8,654 bases of DNA from Bacteroidia bacterium (lineage in GTDB: Bacteria; Bacteroidota; Bacteroidia; UBA8524), in the NCBI GenBank assembly GCA_023277325.1, contig JALRIQ010000215.1, positions 1 to 8,654 on the forward strand, written 5' to 3'. Of the stretch, positions 1 to 7,151 are shown piece by piece. Each line of letters starts with the position of its first letter. Position 1 is the stretch's first letter. The notes beneath the pieces were generated by a model, which saw nothing but the letters and a program-made list of their open reading frames with translations, ran no database searches and was not told the DNA's origin. The position numbers and the translations under genes were made by a program.

Positions 1-1653
1 CTTTAAGCCGCCCTTTGTTTGAAAACCTTGGCGCAGACCTACTTCCATCGTATAACCCGATTCAGATTTTAATTCGGAATTCGGATAAATATTCACCGGA
101 CCTGCGCTGGTACGAATGAAGGATTCAGACACAACAGGGAACCGATAACCTTGTCCGAAGCTGGCCCTTAAAAAGGTCGCTTTTGCCGCTTGGTAGTTCA
201 CCCCAGCTTTTATCACCGGCTTTCCTTCTGTATACTGCTCCAGCCGGAAATACTCATAACGCGCACCTGCACTAAAATTCCATCTGCCCGTTTTTAAATC
301 TCCCTGAACATAGGCCGCATGGTTTTGCTGAACTCGCTGTCCTTGGAACATGGTGGCATTGGTTTCGCCGTAATTGGTCACTAAACCGGTATTCAGAATC
401 AAACCTTTTTCCTGCCAACGCTTCCATTTTAAACGGTATTCGGTATAGATAGATTTGGTCGCATTGCTCTGATCTGGTTCTCCACTTACTTGTTCAATGC
501 CGTTTACCACATCGTAGAAACGCATTTGTAAATAATGCTCTGTATGAGTGCCCGTGAATGTCACATAGGGATCTACATTTAATCGGCGGGAACTGTTCAA
601 TCCATAACTGGAATCCAAACTGGTATAGGCGTATTCATAATTTTCCCAGAGCAAAAAGCTTCCTGTTTTTCCATACAGCAAGTTTCCGTTCAAACCGAAA
701 TTCCACTTTTTGTTTTTGCTATAGAAACGCGTTTTCCCGCTAAATCGAATACGCTTATCCTGGTCGCCCATGCGGTAGCCTTCATCTATCAGGCCATTTA
801 CCGACATTACATATTGAAAGCGGTCATAGCCTTTTCCATATAAAAAATGACCACCAGACTGGGTGAGAAAAGTTTCAGAAGCCGGTTTCCAATTCCAATT
901 TGCACGAGAAGGTTTATCGTAAACTCCGGCATAGGTCGAGGCCGAAATCATTTCTCCATTTCCTGGCCAAGCAGTTCGAATATTTATAACCCCATTCAAC
1001 GCTGATGAACCATAAAGCACAGAGGAAGAACCTTTGATGACCTCCACCTGCTTTACATTTTCAATCGGGAAAAAGGACCATAGAGCTTGTCCGGTGCCCG
1101 ATGCCAACATGGGCATATCATCCACCAAAACACTCACCCGACTTCCGGTGCCGTAACTCCAACCACTCCCTGAGCGAATATTGGCTTGTCCGTCGGTGCT
1201 CGAAACCCCCGGAACTTGCTGCAAGGTATTTTGAATGCTGGTGGTTATTCGGTTTTGAATGAGGTAAGGCTGGATGGTAGCGATACTTACCGTTGTCTCC
1301 ACTTCCCGCTGATTTTGTTTTCCTGCGCTGACTACAACAGGCTCTAAAAATCTTGAACTTTCTTCAAGAAATATTTCCTGAATACCCGGTTTTATCCAAA
1401 GCGTATCGTTTCGGTAGCCGATATAGGAGACAAGTAAAAACTTTTGTTCATCTAGAACATGGAGCTGAAAGTAGCCTCTTTCATTGGTGGTGGTAGCATG
1501 GTCTGCATCTGCGAATACCGTTGCACCAAATAGCGCCTCATTAGAAGCTTTGTCGCGCACAAATCCTTCAACCTGCTGTTGAGCAGAAGAAGCATTTATT
1601 CCTAAAGTCAATTGCACAAAGCAACTAAAAAGGATGGCGACGAGTCTTTTCAA
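1..1653 (-). CDS. TonB-dependent outer-membrane receptor, C-terminus beyond the left edge
   Basis: Energy-dependent outer-membrane importer; 551 residues are visible, read without a stop to base 1, and the last barrel strands are missing. Residues 1-25 form a signal peptide (MKRLVAILFSCF..., ending ASSAQ). About 27-100 is a carboxypeptidase-regulatory-like beta domain (VEGFVRDKASNEALFGATV), typical of Bacteroidota receptors. A TonB-box-like EPVVVSAG lies at 104-111. The plug is about 115-228, with LQQVPGV, VLVDDMPM, IENVKQVEVIKG (197-208) and SSVLYGSSALNGVINIRT near its end. Beta-barrel strands rich in aromatic residues follow (for example RWNFSAGARYEYFRL). No ATG exists in frame near the start: TTG at 1653 gives a clean signal peptide, and TTG at 1677 would add eight residues (MRFKSNSF). 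The substrate cannot be told; the architecture resembles cobalamin and siderophore receptors. It is divergent from the T9SS gene, with a very short gap. Family is certain; substrate is unknown. Confidence 0.93.
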   Translation of the reverse strand, partial: MKRLVAILFSCFVQLTLGINASSAQQQVEGFVRDKASNEALFGATVFADADHATTTNERGYFQLHVLDEQKFLLVSYIGYRNDTLWIKPGIQEIFLEESSRFLEPVVVSAGKQNQREVETTVSIATIQPYLIQNRITTSIQNTLQQVPGVSSTDGQANIRSGSGWSYGTGSRVSVLVDDMPMLASGTGQALWSFFPIENVKQVEVIKGSSSVLYGSSALNGVINIRTAWPGNGEMISASTYAGVYDKPSRANWNWKPASETFLTQSGGHFLYGKGYDRFQYVMSVNGLIDEGYRMGDQDKRIRFSGKTRFYSKNKKWNFGLNGNLLYGKTGSFLLWENYEYAYTSLDSSYGLNSSRRLNVDPYVTFTGTHTEHYLQMRFYDVVNGIEQVSGEPDQSNATKSIYTEYRLKWKRWQEKGLILNTGLVTNYGETNATMFQGQRVQQNHAAYVQGDLKTGRWNFSAGARYEYFRLEQYTEGKPVIKAGVNYQAAKATFLRASFGQGYRFPVVSESFIRTSAGPVNIYPNSELKSESGYTMEVGLRQGFQTKGGLK

Positions 1654-1661
1654 AAATGAAT

Positions 1662-1669
1662 TACTTTTG
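1662..1669 (+). promoter_or_regulatory. Candidate Bacteroidota -7 box for the T9SS cargo gene
   Basis: TACTTTTG is an exact match to the TAnnTTTG -7 element of Bacteroidota. It lies 20 bases before the ATG at 1690, which would give a leader of roughly 10-15 bases. No clear TTG -33 element is seen at the expected distance upstream. The box lies inside the short gap to the divergent receptor gene, so the two promoters must overlap or face each other. Confidence 0.35.
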
Positions 1670-1689
1670 AACCGCAATATACCTTGTCT

Positions 1690-2412
1690 ATGAAGAAATT
1701 AATACTAACCCTCACTTTTGCCAGCCTTGCCTATGGTGTAATGGCACAATCTTGTACCCCTGACCAGACCATTACCAATCCGGGAACTTACCCGAATATC
1801 CTACCTGATGGAACTGCCGGAAGCTATTATGAAGAGTCTGTTCAATTCCGCATTCCCGCAGATACGAATGTTGACTTTAATGGTACAATGGTAAATGCTG
1901 TGATCGACTCCATCAAAGTGGTGGATGTGAAAAATATTCCTACCGGCGTATCCTATGCCTGCAATCCATCGAGCTGTGCATTACCCGGAGGCAAAACCTC
2001 ATGCGGTGTTTTGTACGGTACCATTGATGGCTCGGCGCAAGGGACTTACACTTTCGTAATTCCTGTGATTATCTATGCCCGAGTTGGTGGCGCATTTCCT
2101 TTGCAACAACCAGATACTATTTATGGATTGTCCATGAATGTAAATACTCCGAACAGCACCACCCGCATTATGGATGAGAAGCTGGTAATTTATCCAAACC
2201 CAGCGCAAGGAAACATGAATATCGCCTTGACTTTCCATGCCGGACAAGCAGAAGTAAAGGTATACGATCGCCAAGGAAAAGCATTGAACCTTGAGATGGA
2301 AAAAACTGACAATGTTATTTCTTTAAAAACCGCTACTTTGCCTGCAGGTATTTATTATGGAATGGTACAGCGGGGCAATGAAGTTTATCGCTTCCACTTC
2401 ATCAAGAACTAA
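1690..2412 (+). CDS. Small secreted protein with T9SS type A C-terminal sorting domain
   Basis: A 240-residue exported protein of unknown function. Residues 1-19 are a signal peptide (MKKLILTLTFASLAYGVMA, then QSC). Residues about 22-155 form an unrecognised, probably all-beta domain with four cysteines (22, 91, 96, 105), the last three clustered around CNPSSC and SCGVLYG, so disulfides are plausible after export. Residues about 162-240 are a T9SS type A sorting domain: EKLVIYPNPAQG at 163-174, a VKVYDRQGK strand, LPAGIYYGMV at 217-226 and a terminal YRFHFIKN. The protein is therefore expected to cross the outer membrane through the type IX (Por) system and be cleaved and anchored or released. 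ATG at 1690 is preferred to TTG at 1684, because it leaves a standard MKK n-region. The last 11 bases overlap the end of aroB tail to tail. Localisation is well supported; the function of the body is not known. Confidence 0.9.
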   Translation: MKKLILTLTFASLAYGVMAQSCTPDQTITNPGTYPNILPDGTAGSYYEESVQFRIPADTNVDFNGTMVNAVIDSIKVVDVKNIPTGVSYACNPSSCALPGGKTSCGVLYGTIDGSAQGTYTFVIPVIIYARVGGAFPLQQPDTIYGLSMNVNTPNSTTRIMDEKLVIYPNPAQGNMNIALTFHAGQAEVKVYDRQGKALNLEMEKTDNVISLKTATLPAGIYYGMVQRGNEVYRFHFIKN

Positions 2413-3430
2413 GATATATTCTAAGTGCTTCCTGAAATTCAGGATACTGAATCCGGATATCGTAAACCGCCTTACCTACCGTTGTAAGTAAGGTGCAGTT
2501 TACCTTTCCGGATTTATTTTTTTTATCGCCTAGCGCGTAGTTCCAGATCTCAGTTCCTTCCTCCAGTGCGATAGGTGCTTTAGGGAAGAGCGATAATAAG
2601 GTTTCTCGAATATGAAGAATATCTTCGTGCGTAAGTCCTGTTTTGGCCGAGACAATGGCTTCCATAAACATGCCCGCTGCAACCGCTTCGCCATGCAGTA
2701 AATCTCTTCCCTGTTCGAGGCAATATGATTCGATGGCATGTCCCAGGGTATGTCCGAAGTTTAGAATTTTTCTCCGCCCTTTTTCATGCGGATCATCATC
2801 TGTGATTGTTCTTTTGATTTCTACCGACTTTTCAATCTGCAACTTAATCCGGCGTTTATTCAGCACACGAAGCTCCTGCCAATATTCGGCGTCGGCAATT
2901 AATCCATGCTTCAACATCTCCGCATAGCCTGCCATAAAATAGCGTTCGGGCAATGTGTCTAAAAGGCGTGGTTGAATGAACACCATGACTGGCTGAGCGA
3001 ATACGCCAATCATATTTTTATATACCCGGTAATCGATACCTGTTTTACCTCCTACTGATGCATCGACCATGGCAAGCAAGCTGCTTGGCACCTGAATAAA
3101 GTCAATTCCACGATGAAAAGTAGCGGCACAAAATCCACCGATATCGCCAATAAGGCCCCCACCGAGATTAATTAATACCGAATGACGGTCTGCTTTTCCA
3201 TGGAGTAAGGCATCCCAGATTTGGGTGCAGGTATCCAGATTTTTATTGATTTCTCCCGACTCGATTTGAATCTTTTGGTACTTGATTTCATCCATCAAGG
3301 GCAGGCAGTGCTTCGCCGTGTTTTCATCAACCAGCACAAAGACCCGCGAATACTTTTTCGACTCCAAGTAGTTTTTCAGGTAATTCAGCGCCTGATCGCT
3401 AACAACGATATGTTCTCCGATTAAATGCAT
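2402..3430 (-). CDS. aroB: 3-dehydroquinate synthase
   Basis: Second step of the shikimate pathway: NAD- and metal-dependent cyclisation of DAHP to 3-dehydroquinate in the cytoplasm. The protein has 342 residues, slightly below the usual 350-370. Visible landmarks are VFVLVDENT (N-terminal NAD-binding part), ESGEINKNLDT, the glycine-rich NLGGGLIGDIGGF at 88-100, QVPSSLLAMVDASVGGKTG with its active-site lysine, and YKNMIGVFAQP. The expected metal ligands are present: Glu171 (AEMLKHG), His227 (NFGHTLGHA) and His246 (LHGEAVAAGM). The start is ATG at 3430, whose A is shared with the TGA stop of the upstream aldo/keto reductase (TGATG), so translation is probably coupled. A TTG one codon earlier is the only nearby alternative. 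The gene ends 11 bp inside the convergent T9SS gene, leaving no room for a separate terminator. Confidence 0.97.
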   Translation of the reverse strand: MHLIGEHIVVSDQALNYLKNYLESKKYSRVFVLVDENTAKHCLPLMDEIKYQKIQIESGEINKNLDTCTQIWDALLHGKADRHSVLINLGGGLIGDIGGFCAATFHRGIDFIQVPSSLLAMVDASVGGKTGIDYRVYKNMIGVFAQPVMVFIQPRLLDTLPERYFMAGYAEMLKHGLIADAEYWQELRVLNKRRIKLQIEKSVEIKRTITDDDPHEKGRRKILNFGHTLGHAIESYCLEQGRDLLHGEAVAAGMFMEAIVSAKTGLTHEDILHIRETLLSLFPKAPIALEEGTEIWNYALGDKKNKSGKVNCTLLTTVGKAVYDIRIQYPEFQEALRIYLSS

Positions 3431-4440
3431 CAATACCCACGTTTCACAATACCATACCCCACGCGCGCTCCACTGTATTGATCGACAGGTGCATTCCCTA
3501 AAATTGTTTCGATACGTTCCATCACCTCTTCCTCCAACACAATATCATTGGCCAATACATTTTCTTCTATCTGTTCAGGTTTGCTTGCTCCCATAATAAC
3601 GGAAGTTAGCGGTTTCTTCTGCAGTATCCAGGCAAGGGCCAAACGTCCCATTGGCATGCCCAGTTCATCGGCCAGTTCTATCAATTGATCTTGTTGTTCA
3701 AAGTATTCGTCGGTCATGCGTTTCGTTGGGAAAAAATTCCCAGCAGCCTCATGGGCCATGCGTGAACCTTCTGGTGTATGGTCCCGTTTGTATTTGCCTG
3801 TAAGAAGCCCTTGTGCTAATGGAGAATATACCACGAGACCCAACCCGTTTTGCTCGCAAACATCCATTACATCCACTTCCAAAGAACGGTTCAGCATATT
3901 GTAAATTGGCTGATTGGAAATGGGTTTATGCCAGCCATTTTTTTCGCAGATATGGACAGCATTCAAAATCTGCACGGCGGTCCACTGACTCACTCCCCAA
4001 TGCAAAATATAACCACGTTCTACCAAATTATGCATGGCATAACAGGTCTCTTCCAGGGGTGTATCCACATCGTAGCGGTGGCATTGGTATAAATCTATAT
4101 AATCTGTTCTTAGTCTTTGAAGCGAGTTTTCACAGGCTATGCGAATATGTCTTAAGCTCAGTCCCTGGTTCATCCAATGATCCGACATCGGACCAAATAC
4201 CTTGGTTCCTACAACAATTTGATCTCTGTTGATCAACTTCAGGTATTCCCCGAGCGTCTTTTCTGCTTCACCGCGGTTATACATATCCGCCGTATCAATA
4301 AAGTTTATGCCCAATTCCAACGCCTTATCGAAACAGCCAATGGCGGTTTCTCGCTCCACATGGGTGCCGAAGGTTAACCAAGTACCTAAACTCACTGAGG
4401 AAATGCGGAGACCAGAATCTCCTAGTTGACGGTATTGCAT
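3430..4440 (-). CDS. Aldo/keto reductase of the potassium-channel beta-subunit-like group
   Basis: A 336-residue NADPH-dependent oxidoreductase with a TIM-barrel fold, probably cytoplasmic; the physiological substrate is not known. The N-terminus MQYRQLGDSGLRISSVSLGTW is the typical family start. The catalytic tetrad is complete: Asp49 and Tyr54 (FIDTADMY), Lys80 (VVGTKVFG) and His121 (LYQCHRYD). Cofactor-binding segments are YSPLAQGLLTGKY at 205-217 and GASKPEQIEEN at 284-294. Length and motifs match the KAB/YghZ-like subfamily. An open frame continues upstream to 4731, but it runs over mtgA and does not resemble the family, so ATG at 4440 is chosen. The gene is first in an operon with aroB (overlapping TGATG) and divergent from mtgA across 48 bp. 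Nothing in the sequence ties it to the shikimate pathway beyond that coupling. Confidence 0.93.
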   Translation of the reverse strand: MQYRQLGDSGLRISSVSLGTWLTFGTHVERETAIGCFDKALELGINFIDTADMYNRGEAEKTLGEYLKLINRDQIVVGTKVFGPMSDHWMNQGLSLRHIRIACENSLQRLRTDYIDLYQCHRYDVDTPLEETCYAMHNLVERGYILHWGVSQWTAVQILNAVHICEKNGWHKPISNQPIYNMLNRSLEVDVMDVCEQNGLGLVVYSPLAQGLLTGKYKRDHTPEGSRMAHEAAGNFFPTKRMTDEYFEQQDQLIELADELGMPMGRLALAWILQKKPLTSVIMGASKPEQIEENVLANDIVLEEEVMERIETILGNAPVDQYSGARVGYGIVKRGY

Positions 4441-4449
4441 AGCTGGTGA

Positions 4450-4478
4450 ATTATGTTGTTGATTTGTACTATTGTCAA
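4450..4478 (-). promoter_or_regulatory. Candidate promoter of the aldo/keto reductase-aroB operon
   Basis: On the minus strand TTGACA (4478-4473) is followed by a 17-base spacer and CATAAT (4455-4450), one mismatch from the enterobacterial sigma-70 consensus. It ends nine bases before the ATG at 4440, so the mRNA would have almost no leader. Bacteroidota normally use a different -7 box, so this match may be chance in an AT-rich gap. Confidence 0.3.
4467..4474 (+). promoter_or_regulatory. Candidate -7 box for mtgA
   Basis: TACTATTG differs at one position from TAnnTTTG and lies 15 bases before the ATG at 4489. If used, it places the transcript start near 4480 and excludes the upstream ATG at 4453 as the translation start. 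No -33 element is evident. Confidence 0.25.
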
Positions 4479-4488
4479 AAATAAACAA

Positions 4489-5181
4489 ATGGCTGTCAAA
4501 AGACCTAGCACCTGGAAAGAATGGGTAGAAGTATTTCTGCGCCTCGTACTCCTCGGATTTCAAGGAGCACTTTTCTGTATTATCCTCTACCGGGTGGTGC
4601 CGGTTCCGATGACTCCGTTGATGGTGATGCGGGGCTTTCCATTTGAAAAAACCTGGGTACCCTTTGAGGAAATCAATCCCGTGGTGGTGAAGGCTGCTAT
4701 AACTGCCGAAGACCCCAAATTTGTGGACCATTATGGATTTGATCTTGCTGCCATAAAGGAATCGATTGAGAAATCCATCGACAAAGGCAAAAAGCCCAAA
4801 GGACGCAGCACCATATCGCAGCAGAGCACAAAAAACCTCTTTTTCGGTACCCGTAGAAGTTGGGTTCGAAAAGGACTAGAAGTTCCTTTGACCATTTGCG
4901 TTGAAACCTTTTGGACCAAACGCCGCATCATAGAAGTCTATTTGAATATTATCGAGATGGGAGACAAAGTTTATGGCATTGAAGCCGCAAGCCAGAAATA
5001 CTTCAAGAAAAAAGCGAGCAAACTGAGCAAAGCGGAAGCTGTGGCTATTGTTATTTGTTTCCCGAGTCCGTTGAAACGCATTCCCAATAAGTTAACGGCC
5101 ACCTTGCGCAAAAAACAAGGTACAATACAGCGCTGGATGAGTGGATTTGAGCCTGCTCCTAAATGGTGGTGGGAAGAATAG
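4489..5181 (+). CDS. mtgA: Monofunctional peptidoglycan glycosyltransferase (GT51)
   Basis: Polymerises lipid II into glycan strands at the periplasmic face of the inner membrane, without a transpeptidase domain. The protein has 230 residues, the usual size for MtgA. A single transmembrane anchor spans about residues 14-34 (VFLRLVLLGFQGALFCIILY). The GT51 motifs follow in order: AITAEDPKF with catalytic Glu74, then HYGFD; GRSTISQQSTKNLF at 105-118; RRSWVRKGLE at 122-131; TKRRIIEVYLNIIEMGDKVYG; and AASQKYF with the SKLSKAEAVAI helix. The second motif reads G-R-S-T where most members have G-G-S-T. ATG at 4489 (MAVKRPSTWKEW) is preferred to ATG at 4453, which would add twelve uncharged residues reaching back toward the divergent gene. 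The remnant of a DUF3857 gene begins directly after the stop in the same frame. Confidence 0.93.
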   Translation: MAVKRPSTWKEWVEVFLRLVLLGFQGALFCIILYRVVPVPMTPLMVMRGFPFEKTWVPFEEINPVVVKAAITAEDPKFVDHYGFDLAAIKESIEKSIDKGKKPKGRSTISQQSTKNLFFGTRRSWVRKGLEVPLTICVETFWTKRRIIEVYLNIIEMGDKVYGIEAASQKYFKKKASKLSKAEAVAIVICFPSPLKRIPNKLTATLRKKQGTIQRWMSGFEPAPKWWWEE

Positions 5182-5803
5182 GAGCCTTCCACGCATATTT
5201 TCAAAATCGACCATTACCTAAAAACCAGCTTGTTTGCATTTCCAGGATTGAAGTCGGAGAAAAAACTGAAAAAGGTATTTAAAACACGCCTTTGCTCATC
5301 TCTCGACTTTTTGAGACTGTATATGTATACCTTCTCCAAAATGGAAATCAATTATGAGTTGGTTTTGACCACCAGTAAAACCCGCCGTGGTTTCGATCCT
5401 GAATTCAATTCATGGGATTATTTGAGTGTTGCGTTATTCTATTTCCCAGAGCTTAACCTCTACCTGGACCCATTTGAGCGTGGTTCTCGTTCAGGAAGAA
5501 TTGATCCAAACTATCTGGGTCAGCAGGTATTGTTCTGTCACCCTTACATGAGTGGCACCACTCCAAAAGCTACCACAAGGGTTAGGTGGATTAAGAAAAA
5601 CAAGGCTGAAGACAATAATAACCTTCATGAACTTTACCTCGACTTACAAAATTGAAGGGAATACCATTGTGATTGAATGCCATGAGTACTATAATGACCT
5701 TGAATATCCGCTTATTCAATATGATGAATTTGCCAAAGTAATTAATGCTGCGGCCGACTTCAACAAGATTTCAATTCTGATGGAGAAAAAGACAGCTGAA
5801 TAA
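5182..5803 (+). pseudogene. Decayed DUF3857/transglutaminase-like gene, two C-terminal pieces in different frames
   Basis: Piece A (5182 to about 5630, the frame of mtgA) translates to HIFKIDHYLKTSLFAF, then LRLYMYTFSKMEINYELVLTT and FNSWDYLSVALFYFPELNLYLDP, ending at TAG-free VRWIKKNKAEDNNNLHELYLDL before a TGA at 5653. It resembles the transglutaminase-like and following region of DUF3857 proteins of Bacteroidota. Piece B (about 5627-5803, frame +2) reads FTSTYKIEGNTIVIECHEYY...YPLIQYDEFAKVINAAADFNKISILMEKK, matching the conserved extreme C-terminus of the same family. The N-terminal DUF3857 domain and well over 100 residues between the pieces are absent, and the pieces are out of frame. 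Full-length members have about 600-700 residues and are exported. The simplest reading is a dead gene shortened by two deletions, the first ending at the mtgA stop. The family assignment is from memory of motifs. Two short live genes are possible but less likely. Confidence 0.68.
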
Positions 5804-5821
5804 GCACAGCAATAAACGAAT

Positions 5822-5850
5822 AAAAAGACCGGCGCATGTCGGTCTTTTTT
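5822..5850. terminator. Bidirectional intrinsic terminator
   Basis: AAAAAGACCG (5822-5831) pairs with CGGTCTTTTT (5840-5849) around an eight-base loop. On the plus strand a further G-U and C-G pair close the loop to GCAT. A run of T follows on the plus strand (to 5850), and the A run gives a T run on the minus strand. It separates the plus-strand mtgA/remnant unit from the convergent rfbA unit and touches the TAA stop of the latter at 5849-5851. Confidence 0.85.
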
Positions 5851-7147
5851 ATTTCATGGGCGATTTGAGCAATAATTCATAGGCCTGCCAATCCCAGTTT
5901 TTTGTCCCCTCAAAACAATGATCAATCGACATGGCCATTTTACTGGTATAAGCACAACAGAGCACCATAAAGCTGACGATAGCGATACGTTTTATGGAAG
6001 ACATCAGCTTAAGTTGAGCAATTCCATAGGCAAGGGGAATAGCAAGCAAAGTGAAATACTCCACATAACTGCGTTGGCCAAAGGCACAGCCAAACCACCA
6101 GGCCCACCAGCAGGAAAAGACATAGCTCATCAAAATAAAGCTGAGCAATACCAAACCTCCATTCTGCACCTGGCGACGTCCCATCTGAATCATCCAATAA
6201 ACCAGTAAAACAAAGAGGGGCATGTAGATAAAGAGTCCGTTATAGGGATCGAAAAAGCTTTTAATTATCCGTGGATGCAGCCAATTGAAGCCCTCATCGC
6301 CATAGCTGTAAGCCACCATACTTTCGAAGGCATAATTCCAATACAGCACTTGAGGGATTAGCATAATGCCACCGCCAAGAAGTACCCAAAAGAGGTTTTT
6401 CAATTTAAGGAAGCCACCCAAGCGACTTTTAATCTCGAGCCAGGTTCTTGCGTCTACAAACAGAATCAGGATAGGGAAAAGAGCATTGCTTTGCCGCAGC
6501 ATAACAATCCATCCGCAGAGCAATCCATAAACAAGAAACTCCCAGAATCGTTCTTTGGCGAAAAAGGATCGACGTTTTACAAAAAGCAAAAGTCCAGCAA
6601 AAACCGCAAATGAATACACATGCGACATCCCTGTTTCATGACTCCCATAATAGAGCAAATTGGTAGCAAAGAGGAGAGTAACCAGAACCCAAAAAACGGT
6701 TGTTTGTGTATGATAGTTTCTTAAAAACCTAAAGAGAAAAAATAATCCGAATAGCAGGTAGAATGCCGCCGCAACACTTATCATCCTATTTTGAATCACT
6801 GAAAACCCTGGGTACATTTCCTCCTCGGATTCGAAAGCCTTGCCAATGAGGTAGAATGGCAACTGGGCCAAAGCTGTTCCATAAGTGTATTTGGTAATAA
6901 AGGTGCCAGATTCGAAGTCTGTGAAAAAGCCATAGCCTGTTTTGCTCGCCATGCTGGTATCGGGCAGATTACGTGCATCCCAGCCGTATTCAAATGCCGA
7001 GAGGTAAATCTGATAACCCGCCTTATCGGCCCAGATTTCGCTATGGTAGTTAAAGCGGTCGGAGCGTGCGTGGCGATTTAGGGCAAAGAATACCAGAAAT
7101 ATTCCCAGCACCAACCAAAGTACCCGAGGAAGCCACGGCAATTTCAT
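5849..7147 (-). CDS. Polytopic membrane protein, GT-C glycosyltransferase-like
   Basis: A 432-residue inner-membrane protein with about ten hydrophobic segments (roughly 7-23, 122-141, 150-166, 175-190, 202-231 as one or two, 251-270, 303-322, 329-345, 363-377 and 386-400). A long first external loop (about 24-120) carries acidic residues after TM1, IWADKAGYQIYLSAFEYGWD, and a KYTYGTALAQLPFYLIG segment. This layout is seen in GT-C enzymes that use polyprenyl-linked sugars. Other marked segments are YYGSHETGMSHVYSFA at 166-181, LRQSNALFP at 217-225, and the aromatic WWAWWFGCAFGQRSYVEYF at 347-365. I do not recognise a named family, so the transferase role is an inference from topology and from its position 4 bp after rfbA, with which it must be co-transcribed. 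It ends at the hairpin terminator. Confidence 0.85.
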   Translation of the reverse strand: MKLPWLPRVLWLVLGIFLVFFALNRHARSDRFNYHSEIWADKAGYQIYLSAFEYGWDARNLPDTSMASKTGYGFFTDFESGTFITKYTYGTALAQLPFYLIGKAFESEEEMYPGFSVIQNRMISVAAAFYLLFGLFFLFRFLRNYHTQTTVFWVLVTLLFATNLLYYGSHETGMSHVYSFAVFAGLLLFVKRRSFFAKERFWEFLVYGLLCGWIVMLRQSNALFPILILFVDARTWLEIKSRLGGFLKLKNLFWVLLGGGIMLIPQVLYWNYAFESMVAYSYGDEGFNWLHPRIIKSFFDPYNGLFIYMPLFVLLVYWMIQMGRRQVQNGGLVLLSFILMSYVFSCWWAWWFGCAFGQRSYVEYFTLLAIPLAYGIAQLKLMSSIKRIAIVSFMVLCCAYTSKMAMSIDHCFEGTKNWDWQAYELLLKSPMK

Positions 7148-7151
7148 TCGA

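Noticed and set aside
558..743. Plus-strand ORF of 61 codons within the receptor region
   Set aside because: It is antisense to an uninterrupted, clearly conserved TonB-dependent receptor.
4441..4731. Upstream extension of the aldo/keto reductase frame by about 97 codons
   Set aside because: It lies antisense over the start of mtgA, has no family similarity, and the canonical N-terminus MQYRQLG begins at 4440.
5552..5626. N-terminal part of a frame +2 ORF preceding the VINAAADFNK segment
   Set aside because: It is a shadow of the better-conserved frame +1 piece; similarity to the family in this frame starts only at about 5627.
6009..6197. Short overlapping ORFs in other frames inside the GT-C-like gene
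   Set aside because: They have no recognisable content and lie wholly inside a hydrophobic coding region whose out-of-frame translations are expected to be open.
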